From contig NZ_PENW01000034.1 in NCBI RefSeq assembly GCF_003144405.1, positions 124,001 through 188,000 of the forward strand: 64,000 bases of DNA, read 5' to 3'. The stretch comes from Proteus cibi (GTDB lineage: Bacteria; Pseudomonadota; Gammaproteobacteria; Enterobacterales; Enterobacteriaceae). How positions within the stretch are numbered: the first letter of the stretch is position 1; each line of letters starts with the position of its first letter. Positions 1 through 10,597 of the stretch are shown here, piece after piece. The position numbers and the translations under genes were made by a program. The notes below the pieces were generated by a model, which was given only the letters and a program-made list of their open reading frames with translations, searched no databases and was not told the origin of the DNA.

Positions 1-444
1 CCAAGACTTGATCCCTTGATACACTTCATCTACCGCATTTTTTACCGCATCGGTCATTGGATAATAAAAACCAACGAGATCAGGTTGTATTCCTAGAAAA
101 GTAATATCTGGAATATCATCTTTTAATTGATCGATAAGAAAATTCAGTGGCATATTATGAGTGCTCATAATAAACATTTCCGCGATGTAATCAGGATCTA
201 TAACCCTAATCTCACCGGGATTTAAACCAATGTCTGCGGCATCAACAATGACAACACATTGAGGTTGTAACTCTCTTACTTGATAAGAGACATTTTCAGG
301 TGCACTTCCCCCGTTGATAACAATCCATCCATCAATAGGGTTTGCTTCCATTAACTCAGCAAGCAGAGGGCCCGCACCGTCGTCGCCCATCATGCTGTTG
401 CCAACCGTTAATACCACTTTAGGTGCTGTCATTGCTGTACTCAT
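1..444 (-). CDS. hycI: Hydrogenase 3/4 maturation protease HycI (3' end outside window)
   Basis: Endopeptidase that removes the C-terminal extension of the hydrogenase large subunit once nickel has been inserted. The visible 148 residues begin MSTAMTAPK and contain the family motifs VGNSMMGDDGAGP, GGSAPEN, DAADIGLNPGE and THNMPLN, the last three matching E. coli HycI closely. The acidic residues that sense nickel lie in GDDGAG and DAADIG. The ATG at 444 overlaps the hycH stop in an ATGA arrangement, which favours it over the in-frame ATG at 432. The gene runs off the window at base 1, so its C-terminus is not seen. It is the last visible gene of the hyf operon and its substrate is probably HyfG, which carries a cleavable tail. 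Confidence 0.93.
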   Translation of the reverse strand, partial: MSTAMTAPKVVLTVGNSMMGDDGAGPLLAELMEANPIDGWIVINGGSAPENVSYQVRELQPQCVVIVDAADIGLNPGEIRVIDPDYIAEMFIMSTHNMPLNFLIDQLKDDIPDITFLGIQPDLVGFYYPMTDAVKNAVDEVYQGIKSW

Positions 445-851
445 GGTTTTCTCTTCACAATCAAATAAATAGCAGGTTCTGCGTGGATCTCACCGAGTAA
501 CTTAATCAACGTTTGGCTCCACTCACTAAAAATAGGATCGTCATTTTTGGTAATCGGATCAAATGCTAACGCTAATAAATGAGTATGCTCAGAGTTAATA
601 TTGATTTCACCAAACGTCAGCAATCCTTGCATTTTACGTTTGGCTTCACCTTCAGGTAATAAATCAATCCATGCTTTATATTTTTCTAAAGGACAGACTA
701 GCTCTGTTTTTAGACAATCAATCATACCCACGTGATGACCAATCGCGAGCGAATAGTACATCACCTGTTGCGCTTGCTCAGGAATATCATCATCGCTATC
801 AACAAACTTTTGTCTTAATGACCAAAAGTAAACTTTAGCGTCATCAGGCAT
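441..851 (-). CDS. hycH: Formate hydrogenlyase assembly protein HycH/HyfJ
   Basis: A 136-residue soluble protein of the HycH/HyfJ family. Members are needed for assembly or maturation of the large subunit of hydrogenase-3/4, with no known catalysis. It is recognised from its overall sequence (start [16 protein letters not shown], middle GHHVGMIDC) and from its position between the small-subunit gene and hycI. No membrane segment or metal motif is evident. Its start overlaps the end of hyfI by 8 bases and its stop overlaps the start of hycI, so it is translationally coupled on both sides. In an E. coli hyf operon this gene would be called hyfJ; in a hyc operon, hycH. Confidence 0.85.
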   Translation of the reverse strand: MPDDAKVYFWSLRQKFVDSDDDIPEQAQQVMYYSLAIGHHVGMIDCLKTELVCPLEKYKAWIDLLPEGEAKRKMQGLLTFGEININSEHTHLLALAFDPITKNDDPIFSEWSQTLIKLLGEIHAEPAIYLIVKRKP

Positions 852-1626
852 AGATACCTCCTTGGCTTAATGAATAAACGAGACGTTTTACAATCTCGGA
901 TAAGCGAGGATCATTAGCTTGTCGTAACCATTCATCAACACGTCCACTCACTTCTTGAATAGTGGCGCCTTCTAATAAGGTGAGGAAATGATCACTGATT
1001 TGTCTTCCCTGATAATAGCCAGCAAGACGACGAGCCTCACGCTCAACCATCACTCGAGTATCTAAAGGAATAGAAGGCAGAATGAGGGATGCTTTTTCAT
1101 TCTCTACTTCAATGTGCGATTCACCTTTTAATTTTTGGTCTAACAACCCCAGTGCAACCGCAAATCCATAAATCGTCGCAGCAGGTGTTGGAGGACAACC
1201 CGGTATCCACACATCAATAGGAACGATAGATTCACTCCCCCCCCATACACAATAAAGATCGTGGAAAATACCGCCACCACAGCCACAAGCACCATAAGAG
1301 ATACAGATTTTTGGATCGGGCGCTGATTCATAAGCACGTAATGCAGGAACGCGCATCTGGCGCGTTACTGCGCCAGTAAATAATAAAATATCAGCGTGAC
1401 GAGGCGACGCTACCACTTTGATACCAAAACGTTCAGCATCAAAAACCGGTGTAATTGCGGAGAAAATTTCAATCTCACAACCATTACAACCACCACAGTC
1501 AACACGATAAACATAAGCTGAACGCTGAATATCTTTCAACAATGTCTGTTTTAGCTTTTTAACCTGATCATCAAGGGTGATAGGTTGGCTAACATGATGA
1601 TTAATGGGAATTTCTGGTAGACTCAT
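844..1626 (-). CDS. hyfI: [NiFe] hydrogenase-4 small subunit-like protein HyfI
   Basis: Electron-transfer subunit (NuoB/HycG/HyfI family, 260 residues) that holds the proximal [4Fe-4S] cluster beside the NiFe site. Visible motifs are CGGCNGCE near residue 44, [10 protein letters not shown] near residue 110 and PGCPPTP near residue 143, giving the four expected cysteine ligands. Length matches HyfI and HycG of E. coli (about 250 residues). It overlaps hyfH by 4 bases and hycH by 8, consistent with tight coupling in the operon. HyfI is favoured over HycG because the operon has the extra membrane subunits HyfD, HyfE and HyfF. Confidence 0.93.
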   Translation of the reverse strand: MSLPEIPINHHVSQPITLDDQVKKLKQTLLKDIQRSAYVYRVDCGGCNGCEIEIFSAITPVFDAERFGIKVVASPRHADILLFTGAVTRQMRVPALRAYESAPDPKICISYGACGCGGGIFHDLYCVWGGSESIVPIDVWIPGCPPTPAATIYGFAVALGLLDQKLKGESHIEVENEKASLILPSIPLDTRVMVEREARRLAGYYQGRQISDHFLTLLEGATIQEVSGRVDEWLRQANDPRLSEIVKRLVYSLSQGGIYA

Positions 1627-2177
1627 TTTATTGTACTCCCAATTTCGCCCACACTAATATTTTCACGACCATCAGATAACAAATTATGTTTACGCTTACA
1701 TTCAGGGCAAGTTTCAAATTGTGGGCGCATCGCTTCTACAGTTTGCTCATCCCAACCTGATTGCACTAATAGCGCCATCGCATATTCAACTGATTTTTTA
1801 GGCGTAAAGGGTTGATGGCATTCACGGCAATTCAATAATTTAAAAGTCCCTTTAATATAAAGATCTGACTTTTTAGTCACTGCCGTTTCAAACATATCGG
1901 ATAAAACAATCGCTCTTGTTGGGCAAACTTCTTCACAACGGCCGCAATAAATACAGCGACCGATGAATAATTGCCAATGACGCTCGCCTGTTTCCAAATT
2001 CGTTTCCATTGTTAACGCATTCGCAGGACAGGCTGCGGTGCAAGCACCACAGACAATGCATTGCTGTGCATCATATTCAGGCTTACCTCTGAAACCATCC
2101 GGTAAATCCAGAGGCTTAAACGGATATTTGGTCGTTGCTTCGCCTGTTTTAATTATGGTTTTAAACAATTTTAACAT
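1623..2177 (-). CDS. hyfH: Hydrogenase-4 ferredoxin-like subunit HyfH
   Basis: A 184-residue NuoI-like iron-sulfur subunit that passes electrons between the formate dehydrogenase arm and the hydrogenase small subunit. It contains two full [4Fe-4S] motifs, [12 protein letters not shown] near residue 40 and [12 protein letters not shown] near residue 75. A C-terminal CRECH plus CPECKRKH pair resembles the rubredoxin- or zinc-like tail of HycF/HyfH. It lies 11 bases after hyfG and overlaps hyfI by 4 bases. Confidence 0.93.
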   Translation of the reverse strand: MLKLFKTIIKTGEATTKYPFKPLDLPDGFRGKPEYDAQQCIVCGACTAACPANALTMETNLETGERHWQLFIGRCIYCGRCEEVCPTRAIVLSDMFETAVTKKSDLYIKGTFKLLNCRECHQPFTPKKSVEYAMALLVQSGWDEQTVEAMRPQFETCPECKRKHNLLSDGRENISVGEIGSTIK

Positions 2178-2188
2178 CGTTCATTCCC

Positions 2189-3922
2189 TCACTTGAGCGG
2201 CGAATTTTTACGTTCGATGCTATAACGTTCAATTTCTTTGTAAGAAACTGTTTTAGATTTACGTTTTTTCACATCGACGAGCGTTACCCTGTCAGTACAG
2301 GAATAACAAGGGTCAAGACTACCGATAATTAACGGCGCATCAGAGACAGTATTTCCTTGCAACATATAGCGTAATACAGGCCAGTTAGCATAAGTTGCGG
2401 CACGGCAACGCCAGCGGAATAATTTTTGGTTATCGCCCAACATACTCCAGTGAACATCTTCACCACGCGGTGCTTCAGTAAAACCAAGTGCGAATTTATA
2501 AGGCTGATAAGTAAAGCCTTCCGTTAATAATGGCCCTTCTGGCAAGTTATCTAAGGCATATTCAATCATTGCCATGGAATCCAAGACTTCTTTAATACGT
2601 ACCATCACACGAGAGAATACGTCGCCACCTTCATAACTAAAGAGCGTCAGTGGAAGATTGCCATAATCTGCAAATGGGTGGTCAAAACGCACGTCACGTT
2701 TAAAACCACTCGCTCTTATCATGGGTCCTACTGGACTAAAATCACGAGCCACTTTCTTATCTAAAATACCGACACCCACAGTACGTTGTTCCATATTGGG
2801 TGCTGATAGCAGTACATCCACTAATTCAGTGACTTCTTTGCGCATTTCTCTAACAAGTTGGATAGTCTTCAGACGCTGATCTTTTAAAATATCGCGACGA
2901 ATACCCCCAATTAAGTTCAAGCCATACGTTTTACGCGCACCTGTGAGCATTTCTGCAATTTGCATTGATTTTTCACGAATACGGAAAAATTGCATAAAGC
3001 CAGTATCAAAGCCGGTGAAGTGACTCGCTAAACCAATGTTTAATAAATGGCTATGAAGACGCTCAACTTCTAATAAGATAGAACGAATAGTATGCGCACG
3101 ACGTGGTACTTCGATGCCTAATGCATTTTCAACAGAAGTCACATACGCTACGCTGTGAGTAAAACCACAGATACCACATACACGGTCTGATAAGAAGGTG
3201 ACTTCGTTATAACCCATACGAGTTTCAGCTAGTTTCTCCATACCACGGTGAACATAGAACATGCGGTAATCGGCATCGACAATATTTTCACCGTCGACGA
3301 ATAAGCGGAAGTGTCCCGGTTCATCAGAGGTAATGTGCATAGGGCCAATTGGCACAACACGCGCATCTTGCTTACCTTCATTCACGAAAGGATAAGTTTC
3401 AACTTCGGTTGTTGGTGCTGGACGTTGACGATAATCCATCGCATCTTTACGCAGTGGATACATCTCGTCAGGCCAATCATCTGGAAGCACCAAACGACGC
3501 TCATCAGGTAAACCCACGGGGATAAGACCATACATATCACGGATTTCACGTTCTCCCCACACGGCAGCGGGTACACGTGGTGTCACGGACGGAAACTCTA
3601 ACGTGATTGGGCTAACATGGGCTTTTACCACCACCCAGCATTTTTCACCCTCTTCCATTGATAATGCGTAATAAACCGCATAGTCGCCATTTAAACTACG
3701 TTCATCATTACCGAATAAAACGGGTAACCAACCGCCTAAGCCGTAATACAGGTATTCCACCACTTCAGGAAGTGATTCCGTTTTTACTGTTATCGTCAAT
3801 TGATCAGCGGTTTGTCTCTCTTCATCAAGAACGGCTGATGGAAACTTTTCACGAACTTTGGCAACGTAATCTCCGCCCAGTTCTTTTCCCTCTTTTCTAC
3901 TGACATAATTTTGGTAGCTCAC
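2189..3922 (-). CDS. hyfG: [NiFe] hydrogenase-4 large subunit HyfG
   Basis: Catalytic subunit of the H2-evolving hydrogenase, 577 residues. The first ~170 residues are a NuoC-like domain and the rest NuoD-like. The NiFe ligands are visible: RVCGICG (Cys249, Cys252) and DPCYSC (Cys539, Cys542). About 32 residues follow Arg545, which fits the C-terminal extension removed by HycI in HycE-type subunits, and hycI lies at the end of the same operon. The gene follows hyfF by one base. Because the ligands and the cleavable tail are intact, the enzyme is probably functional. Confidence 0.95.
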   Translation of the reverse strand: MSYQNYVSRKEGKELGGDYVAKVREKFPSAVLDEERQTADQLTITVKTESLPEVVEYLYYGLGGWLPVLFGNDERSLNGDYAVYYALSMEEGEKCWVVVKAHVSPITLEFPSVTPRVPAAVWGEREIRDMYGLIPVGLPDERRLVLPDDWPDEMYPLRKDAMDYRQRPAPTTEVETYPFVNEGKQDARVVPIGPMHITSDEPGHFRLFVDGENIVDADYRMFYVHRGMEKLAETRMGYNEVTFLSDRVCGICGFTHSVAYVTSVENALGIEVPRRAHTIRSILLEVERLHSHLLNIGLASHFTGFDTGFMQFFRIREKSMQIAEMLTGARKTYGLNLIGGIRRDILKDQRLKTIQLVREMRKEVTELVDVLLSAPNMEQRTVGVGILDKKVARDFSPVGPMIRASGFKRDVRFDHPFADYGNLPLTLFSYEGGDVFSRVMVRIKEVLDSMAMIEYALDNLPEGPLLTEGFTYQPYKFALGFTEAPRGEDVHWSMLGDNQKLFRWRCRAATYANWPVLRYMLQGNTVSDAPLIIGSLDPCYSCTDRVTLVDVKKRKSKTVSYKEIERYSIERKNSPLK

Positions 3923-3923
3923 G

Positions 3924-5492
3924 TTACATCTCCTGAACCGATGTGGATGGATTGCTGATTAAAGCCGTTGGCCATGTATAAGTAGGTGACTCACTTTTAT
4001 CAATATTCATCACGATATTAGCGGCATTTTCTAACAACTCACTGACAGGCTTAGGAATGTGAGTTCCCATTAACAGCATAAGTGCAATCAGAATGACCAT
4101 TGGTAATGTGGTTAAAATTCCCAGTTCACCTTTAGCAACAACATCAGGTTTTGGACCAAAGACAGCTTTAGCTACCATTCGAACCAACCCACCTAAGACT
4201 ACAGTCAATAACAATAATAATAGGATAGTTAAGCCAATGTGCTGAGATGCTAAACCTGCCACAACAATCATAAATTCACTGATAAAGACGTTGAAAGGAG
4301 GCATACCGCCTAACGCTAAAGCCCCACCCGCAAACAGAGCGGCACTTAATGGCATCACTTTAAACATGCCTTTCACGACATTTAAATCACGAGTACCGTA
4401 TTTCAATAACACGTTACCTGAACCACAGAACAACAATGCTTTCGCTAAGCTGTGGTTTAAGGTGTGGAATAAAGCAGCCAAAATACCAATTGGTCCGCCA
4501 ATTCCTAATGCGACGGCAATTAATCCCATGTTTTCCACACTGGAGTACGCTAAAAGACGTTTCATATCGCGCTGAATAAGAATAAAGAACGCGGCGATAG
4601 CGACAGAGAGGAAGCCAAAAATTAACAGTAAGTTACGTGTAAATTCAGTACCAATTGCCGCATCAATAATGATGTAGTAACGAATGATGATTAACAGTGC
4701 ACAATTCAGTAAAACGGCTGATAGCAAGGCACTAACAGGACTTGGGGCTTCACTGTGTGCATCTGGCAACCATGCGTGCATTGGGAATAACCCCGTTTTG
4801 GTACCGAAACCGATTAAAATAAAGACAAAAGCTAAATGCATCAGTGTTGGGTCTAACTGGTCTGTATATTTCAACACTTCAGTCCAGAAGATAGCCTGAT
4901 CTGGATCAGGCATAAAGCTTGCGGCATTGGCATAAACCAAAATAGTACCGAAAAGACCAAATGCCACACCCACACTACAAATAATGATGTACTTCCACGC
5001 AGCTTCCAAAGAAGAACGTTGCCCATAAATCCCGACTAAAAATGCCGAACTTAGGGTTGTTGCTTCAATGGCAGCCCACATTAAGATCAAGTTATTACTC
5101 GTAATGGCTAATAACATGGTGAATAAAAAGAGGTGGAAGAAACCATAGTAGTTACACAAAGTGCGCACGGAGATTTCACCCTCATCCACTTCGTGATTCA
5201 TATAGCCAATAGAATAAAGCCCCGTTAAAAAGCCGATAATACCTAAGATGGCAAGGAATAAAGCCCCTAGGCTATCCACATGAACCCAATTAGCAGCAGC
5301 CAATATTTCGCCATGGGACATGACATCTGCCACCGTTCCTAATGCAGCGATTAACAATACGGTGATACCAATAGCATGAATACCCGTCACAATAGGACGC
5401 GCACCCGCTTTTAATAACGGACTTAGAAACGCCAGTATTGAAAATACCAACGGTGCAAACATTAAAATTGTTAACATGGTTGTTTGGTTCAT
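3924..5492 (-). CDS. hyfF: Hydrogenase-4 membrane subunit HyfF (NuoN/M-like)
   Basis: Antiporter-like proton-translocating membrane subunit of 522 residues with about 14 hydrophobic segments. It belongs to the proton-conducting membrane transporter family (NuoL/M/N, MrpD). The central signature [24 protein letters not shown] contains the lysine/histidine-rich broken helix typical of these channels. HyfF is one of the subunits present in hydrogenase-4 but absent from hydrogenase-3, so it helps assign the operon as hyf rather than hyc. It lies 4 bases after hyfE. Confidence 0.93.
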   Translation of the reverse strand: MNQTTMLTILMFAPLVFSILAFLSPLLKAGARPIVTGIHAIGITVLLIAALGTVADVMSHGEILAAANWVHVDSLGALFLAILGIIGFLTGLYSIGYMNHEVDEGEISVRTLCNYYGFFHLFLFTMLLAITSNNLILMWAAIEATTLSSAFLVGIYGQRSSLEAAWKYIIICSVGVAFGLFGTILVYANAASFMPDPDQAIFWTEVLKYTDQLDPTLMHLAFVFILIGFGTKTGLFPMHAWLPDAHSEAPSPVSALLSAVLLNCALLIIIRYYIIIDAAIGTEFTRNLLLIFGFLSVAIAAFFILIQRDMKRLLAYSSVENMGLIAVALGIGGPIGILAALFHTLNHSLAKALLFCGSGNVLLKYGTRDLNVVKGMFKVMPLSAALFAGGALALGGMPPFNVFISEFMIVVAGLASQHIGLTILLLLLLTVVLGGLVRMVAKAVFGPKPDVVAKGELGILTTLPMVILIALMLLMGTHIPKPVSELLENAANIVMNIDKSESPTYTWPTALISNPSTSVQEM

Positions 5493-5496
5493 CTCC

Positions 5497-6147
5497 TCAC
5501 CCCTTCAGCGCGGTCAGTTGATCCACGTTCAGTGTGTTGAGCGTGCGGTAAATCTTACGCGCCAACACTGCCATCACGATCACAGCAAAGATGGCGTCAG
5601 TGGCGATACCGATTTCGACCAGTTCAGGTGCTCTCCACGCTAATAGTGCCAGTGTTAAGTGAGAGCCGTTTTCCATTAAACAGTAACCAAAAGCTTGTTT
5701 TAGGATATTTCGCTGAGTCACGATACAAAGCAGACCCAACATAAAGTGTCCCAGAGAAACTGCGAGTGCAGGTTTCAAATCAACAACCATTGGTATTTGA
5801 ATAGGCTCAACCACAAACCAACTTAAAATAACGATAACAGCCGCCAACAACATTAACAGTGCAGGGCTAATAACACTGATATTCGCACTAGGATCGGATA
5901 ACTTACGGAATGCAAATCCTAAAATAAGTGGCACTAACAGAACTTTGGTAAAGAAGGCGGTGATTGCCCAAATGGTGAGTTGGTGTGCATCCAAGGTATT
6001 AGCTAACGTGACAAAAATCATCACTAAAACGAAAGATTGCAATGCATAGAACCAACATGAAGCAATCGGCTTTTTAGCGCCAATTACCAGTAGCGAGGTG
6101 ATCATCATTAACCCCGCCAAATTGTTTACGATAAGTGCTCCAGTCAT
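5497..6147 (-). CDS. hyfE: Hydrogenase-4 membrane subunit HyfE
   Basis: A 216-residue polytopic membrane protein with about seven hydrophobic helices, matching HyfE of E. coli in length. Its C-terminal half is NuoK-like ([13 protein letters not shown], then a conserved Glu in LMENGSHL). It probably forms part of the proton path next to HyfD and HyfF. It is specific to hydrogenase-4 type complexes. It sits 12 bases after hyfD and 4 bases before hyfF. Confidence 0.9.
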   Translation of the reverse strand: MTGALIVNNLAGLMMITSLLVIGAKKPIASCWFYALQSFVLVMIFVTLANTLDAHQLTIWAITAFFTKVLLVPLILGFAFRKLSDPSANISVISPALLMLLAAVIVILSWFVVEPIQIPMVVDLKPALAVSLGHFMLGLLCIVTQRNILKQAFGYCLMENGSHLTLALLAWRAPELVEIGIATDAIFAVIVMAVLARKIYRTLNTLNVDQLTALKG

Positions 6148-6159
6148 GATTTATCTCCC

Positions 6160-7611
6160 TTATCCTAGCCAAGTGACTGCGATAACACTGGATGCAAAGG
6201 ACATCACAATCAGTATTCCAATCACAATTTGCATTGCCATAGGAACAGGTTGCCCTTCTGCAACTTCTGTACTTGGTTTGCCCGGAACAACACGACCAAA
6301 CCAGTAGATAAACCAAGTGAAGCTAGCAACAGACTCAATCAGCACTAGCACCATAATTGGTGTCATCACCCAGAAAACACTCGACAATTCAAAACCTGCG
6401 GCAAAAATTGGGAATTTACTAAAGAAACCATTCATTGGTGGCACACCTGCGATTGCCAGCGCGGCAACACAGAACCCCACACCCAATAATGGATATTTAT
6501 TAATTAACCCTTTTAAGCGAGGCAACATACGAGTACCACAGCTATAACTCAGTGCACCCGCCACTAAGAAGAACAAGCTTTTCGCGAAGGCATGGTTAAA
6601 GATATAAGCAATACCGCCTTCAAACGCTTCGCGCGGTCCAAAGATAGAAATAGATAATGCAAGGAAGATATAAGAGAGCTGAGTGATGGTTGACCATGCT
6701 AACAGACGTTTCATATCTTTTTGTGGCAGATACATCATAAAGCCATAAATCAACGTGATAACTGCCATGGTGATACCCACCCAACCAATAAGATGAGGGA
6801 CATCACCACCTGCTGACATAATTGCCCGAGCAAAGATGTAAACTCCGACTTTTACCATTGACGCTGCGTGTAAGTAAGCACTCACAGGAGTAGGTGCTTC
6901 CATGGCATCAGGTAGCCAAGCTTGTAATGGTAATTGAGCTGATTTACCCCAAGCTGCAAAGAGAATGCCACCAAACACAATCAGTTTTGTTGGCTCATCT
7001 AAGGTGGCGATTGCGGTTAATTCAAAGGTACCCGTACTCACAAACAAGGTTGCAGCTGCGAGATAAAGACCGATTGAAGCAACGTGAGTGATCAACAATG
7101 CTTTCATTGCTGAGCGGAGCGATTTTTCAGATTGGTAGTAACCGATTAATCCCCAAGAACATCCCCCTGTGATTTCAAAAAACAGGAGTTGACCCAGAAT
7201 AGTCGAAGAAAGCACTAATCCAGCCATTGCACCGATAAAGATTAATAGGAATGCATAATAGCGACGAGTACCATCATGAGGATGCTCACGGTTACCATTG
7301 GTCAGATAGCCAGTAGAGTAAAAACTCACCAACAATCCCAAGAACACAACAGCGAAAGCAATCAAGGTACTGACACGATCAATGGTAAAACCAAAGAGCG
7401 CAATATCACCATATTGTACTAGCGTAATTGTGGTATCGACTTTACCTTCAGCGAGGAACTGCCAACCTAAAACAACCGTTCCTAATGTGGCTAATAAAGC
7501 GAACAGTGTACATAACCACTTCGCCATCCGATTTGGCATTAAGGACGTAATCAACGCCCCCGCAAATGGGATGAGTAAGGTCGCAAGAGCTATATTTTCC
7601 ATTGTAATCAT
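6160..7611 (-). CDS. hyfD: Hydrogenase-4 membrane subunit HyfD (NuoL/M-like)
   Basis: A 483-residue multi-spanning protein of the NuoL/M/N antiporter-like family. The family core is visible as GKSAQLPLQAWLPDAMEAP then TPVSAYLHAASMVKVG, with conserved lysines and histidines in the discontinuous transmembrane helices. The spacer to hyfC is 6 bases. The start at 7611 (MITMENIAL) could equally be the ATG three codons later; the downstream sequence is unaffected. Its presence alongside HyfB and HyfF predicts three antiporter-like modules, hence possibly greater proton translocation than hydrogenase-3. Confidence 0.92.
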   Translation of the reverse strand: MITMENIALATLLIPFAGALITSLMPNRMAKWLCTLFALLATLGTVVLGWQFLAEGKVDTTITLVQYGDIALFGFTIDRVSTLIAFAVVFLGLLVSFYSTGYLTNGNREHPHDGTRRYYAFLLIFIGAMAGLVLSSTILGQLLFFEITGGCSWGLIGYYQSEKSLRSAMKALLITHVASIGLYLAAATLFVSTGTFELTAIATLDEPTKLIVFGGILFAAWGKSAQLPLQAWLPDAMEAPTPVSAYLHAASMVKVGVYIFARAIMSAGGDVPHLIGWVGITMAVITLIYGFMMYLPQKDMKRLLAWSTITQLSYIFLALSISIFGPREAFEGGIAYIFNHAFAKSLFFLVAGALSYSCGTRMLPRLKGLINKYPLLGVGFCVAALAIAGVPPMNGFFSKFPIFAAGFELSSVFWVMTPIMVLVLIESVASFTWFIYWFGRVVPGKPSTEVAEGQPVPMAMQIVIGILIVMSFASSVIAVTWLG

Positions 7612-7617
7612 CGCTCC

Positions 7618-8568
7618 TTATAGACCGGTTAAATAGAAAACAAGAGCCAGTGCCGCAACACCGAATCCTAACCATGTCACATGGTGAGTCAGTAAGAAGC
7701 GACCACGCGCTAAACTGTTTTCAACCAATGACGCTAATACAAACACCACTAACAATTTCACTGCCATTAAAACTAACGCAATGATCAGAGCCATAAAGGT
7801 GAATTCAGTGGCTTTACCGAAAGGAATAAATATGGCTAAGAACAGCTCAGCCACGACCACTTGTTTTAAACCAAGACCCAGTTTCACCATGGCAAAACCA
7901 GAGCCTGAATACTCAGTTAATGGCCCTTCTTGTAACTCTTGCTCAGCTTCTGCAACGTCGAATGGCATTTTGCCCATTTCGATAAAAGCGGCAAAAGCAC
8001 ACGCTAATAAGGCTAACAGTGTGGCAGTTGGTGATACCCAACCTTGAGCCAACGTTGCACTAATGGTGCCGACATTGGTTGAACCCACAATTAACGCCAC
8101 CACAATCAGTGATAACACCAAGATAGGTTCAACCAACACACCCAGCGTTAATTCACGGCTCGCACCAATACCCGCAAATGGGCTTCCTGAATCCAGACCA
8201 GATAAAGAAAAGAAGAAACGATAAAGTGCAAACAGATAAATCAGTGCGATAAGATCGGCTGCACCTGCAAACAGTGACGTTGCGGTAAAGACAGGCAGCG
8301 CCATAGCAACCACCAGCATACTTCCCAGTAACACATAAGGCATCACTTGGAAGATCACACCCGATTGCTCAGGCGCCACTGATTGACGTTTAAATAACTT
8401 AAAGATATCTCGATAATCTTGCAAAATTCCAGGACCTTGACGCGAATGCATCTTGGCGCGAATTGTGCGCGAAATACCTGTACATAATGGGGTTATCGCC
8501 AGCAAAAAGAGTGCTTGTATTAGTGCGAATATTCCCATCATTAACGTAGGTGCTTCTTGGAAAGTCAT
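7618..8568 (-). CDS. hyfC: Hydrogenase-4 membrane subunit HyfC (NuoH-like)
   Basis: A 316-residue NuoH/HycD-like membrane subunit that anchors the hydrophilic hydrogenase arm to the membrane arm. Family motifs include KMHSRQGPGILQDYRDIFKLF near residue 40, the acidic loop IEMGKMPFDVAEAEQELQEG near residue 195, and about eight hydrophobic segments. It lies 12 bases after hyfB and 6 bases before hyfD. Confidence 0.93.
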   Translation of the reverse strand: MTFQEAPTLMMGIFALIQALFLLAITPLCTGISRTIRAKMHSRQGPGILQDYRDIFKLFKRQSVAPEQSGVIFQVMPYVLLGSMLVVAMALPVFTATSLFAGAADLIALIYLFALYRFFFSLSGLDSGSPFAGIGASRELTLGVLVEPILVLSLIVVALIVGSTNVGTISATLAQGWVSPTATLLALLACAFAAFIEMGKMPFDVAEAEQELQEGPLTEYSGSGFAMVKLGLGLKQVVVAELFLAIFIPFGKATEFTFMALIIALVLMAVKLLVVFVLASLVENSLARGRFLLTHHVTWLGFGVAALALVFYLTGL

Positions 8569-8580
8569 AAGTCCCTCTCC

Positions 8581-10596
8581 TTACGCTGCGATGACTAAAA
8601 GCAAGATGACCAGCGCTGCGACAACGTATAGACAATAGAGTCTGAAATCCCCGCCTTGTAGGCATTGGATACGTTTTGCAAAACGTTGGATACCACGAAC
8701 CAGCGGATAAATAATGCGTTCATCCCAGAATGGTTCGACCTTTTCAGCACCGAGCTGTGTTTTATTAAAACCACGAGACAGCAATGGAGATGGATCAAGT
8801 TGTTTACGCATACGATAAAGTGGTGCAAACATGCTACGTAATGCTTGAGTAAAGCCACCTGCTGACACTGCCATATCTTTTTCCCACACATAACCACACG
8901 CCCAAGGATTACCTTTACGACGAAACGCAGGTTGATTGCCTTTTAGACCGAGGTAAATCAGGAATGGGATGAGTGGTAAAGCAATTAATAAAACAAATGT
9001 TAATGCTGGAGAGAACATCGCTTGCGATGCCGCATCAGGAACAAGCATTGAGCCTTGAGCTACAGTTAATGCGCTGGTTTCGCTAAGAGACATTGCGATA
9101 TTAGCAATGATGGGGGCAACAAAAGCAGCACCTACACCTAACACAACACAGAAAAGCGCTAATAACCCCATCGCAATCGTCATTGGTAGTGGTACTTCTT
9201 TTGCTTTGGTTGCTTGCTCACTACGAGGACCACCACAGAAGCTCACACCATAGACTTTCACGAAACACATTGCCGCTAATGCCCCTGTAATTGCCAGCAT
9301 AATAATGGCAATAGGACCACTTAAGCGCATCACAAAGTTACCTTCGTGACTCATCGTGAATAGCGATTGGTAGGTATACCATTCACTCACAAAACCGTTT
9401 AGCGGTGGTAACGCTGAAATCGCCATACAACCAACTAAGAATGCCGTTGCAGTGTAAGGCATCAGTTTGGCTAACCCACCCATCTTATCCATATCACGCG
9501 TGTGAATTTGATTGATAATGGCGCCAGCGCCGAGGAATAATAAGCCTTTGAACACCGCATGGTTTAATAAGTGATATAGCGCACCTAACAGCCCAAGTGC
9601 AGCAATAATAGGATGGTCTGTTGCCATTCCCACCATCCCGACACCAACACCCATTAAAATAATGCCGATATTTTCAACGGTATGCCATGCAAGTAAACGT
9701 TTTAAATCGTGCTCTGCTAATGCGTACATAACACCCAATACAGAAGAAACCGCACCGAATGCGAGGACAACAATTCCCCACCACATTTCAGTCGCACCCA
9801 ATAAATCGATACCCACTTTGATTATCCCGAAGATACCAATTTTGACCATCACACCTGACATTAATGCCGATGCATGTGAAGGGGCTGCGGGGTGAGCTTT
9901 TGGTAACCAACTGTGCAATGGCAACATACCGGCCTTGGCACCAAAACCAAAAAAGCCCAGTAAAAACACCACAGAGGCCATTGCCGGAGAAAGAGAGAGT
10001 TGACGGAATGAATCAAAATCAAGGCTTCCACTTTCACGCCACATTAAGAAGAAGGCAATCATGATTAACACGGAGCCTGCGTGAGCGATAAAGAAGTAGA
10101 GTAGACCAGCGTGAATAGATTCATCATCTTGGTCAGCGATAACTAAGAACCAAGATGCCAGTGACATCATTTCAAACAGGATAATAAAGTAGAATGCATT
10201 ATCCATCACCACTAAACCAACCATTGAAGCAATAAACAAATTCATAAAGAATCCCATGCTCCAAGCGCCACGACCTTTATATTCTTGCACATAAGCAAGA
10301 GAATAAAGCGCACACACGCTGACCAGTAATGAAATGACGAACACCATAAAGGCACCTAACATATCCATGCGCACCACAAAGGCGGCAAAGTCGAAAGGTC
10401 CTGCGACAGTGAAAGTAGCGATTTCACCACCAAAAATAACGGGTAATGCACTTAAAATACCTAAGACACCACCCATGATTGCGCTGATCCCTGAAATAAG
10501 GATTGCCAACCCTTCCTGTTTTTTTAAAAACAGTGCAATAACGCCACCAACAACATACAGGATGACTGACCACAGCAGTAACTGAAGAGGTTCCAT
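8581..10596 (-). CDS. hyfB: Hydrogenase-4 membrane subunit HyfB (NuoL-like)
   Basis: The largest membrane subunit, 671 residues, of the HycC/HyfB antiporter-like family. It has many hydrophobic helices and the core motif MLPLHSWLPKAHPAAPSHAS near residue 224. A long C-terminal part with a CGYVWEKD loop precedes a final transmembrane helix, as in HycC/HyfB. It starts one base after the stop of hyfA, so the two are translationally coupled. Confidence 0.94.
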   Translation of the reverse strand: MEPLQLLLWSVILYVVGGVIALFLKKQEGLAILISGISAIMGGVLGILSALPVIFGGEIATFTVAGPFDFAAFVVRMDMLGAFMVFVISLLVSVCALYSLAYVQEYKGRGAWSMGFFMNLFIASMVGLVVMDNAFYFIILFEMMSLASWFLVIADQDDESIHAGLLYFFIAHAGSVLIMIAFFLMWRESGSLDFDSFRQLSLSPAMASVVFLLGFFGFGAKAGMLPLHSWLPKAHPAAPSHASALMSGVMVKIGIFGIIKVGIDLLGATEMWWGIVVLAFGAVSSVLGVMYALAEHDLKRLLAWHTVENIGIILMGVGVGMVGMATDHPIIAALGLLGALYHLLNHAVFKGLLFLGAGAIINQIHTRDMDKMGGLAKLMPYTATAFLVGCMAISALPPLNGFVSEWYTYQSLFTMSHEGNFVMRLSGPIAIIMLAITGALAAMCFVKVYGVSFCGGPRSEQATKAKEVPLPMTIAMGLLALFCVVLGVGAAFVAPIIANIAMSLSETSALTVAQGSMLVPDAASQAMFSPALTFVLLIALPLIPFLIYLGLKGNQPAFRRKGNPWACGYVWEKDMAVSAGGFTQALRSMFAPLYRMRKQLDPSPLLSRGFNKTQLGAEKVEPFWDERIIYPLVRGIQRFAKRIQCLQGGDFRLYCLYVVAALVILLLVIAA

Positions 10597-10597
10597 A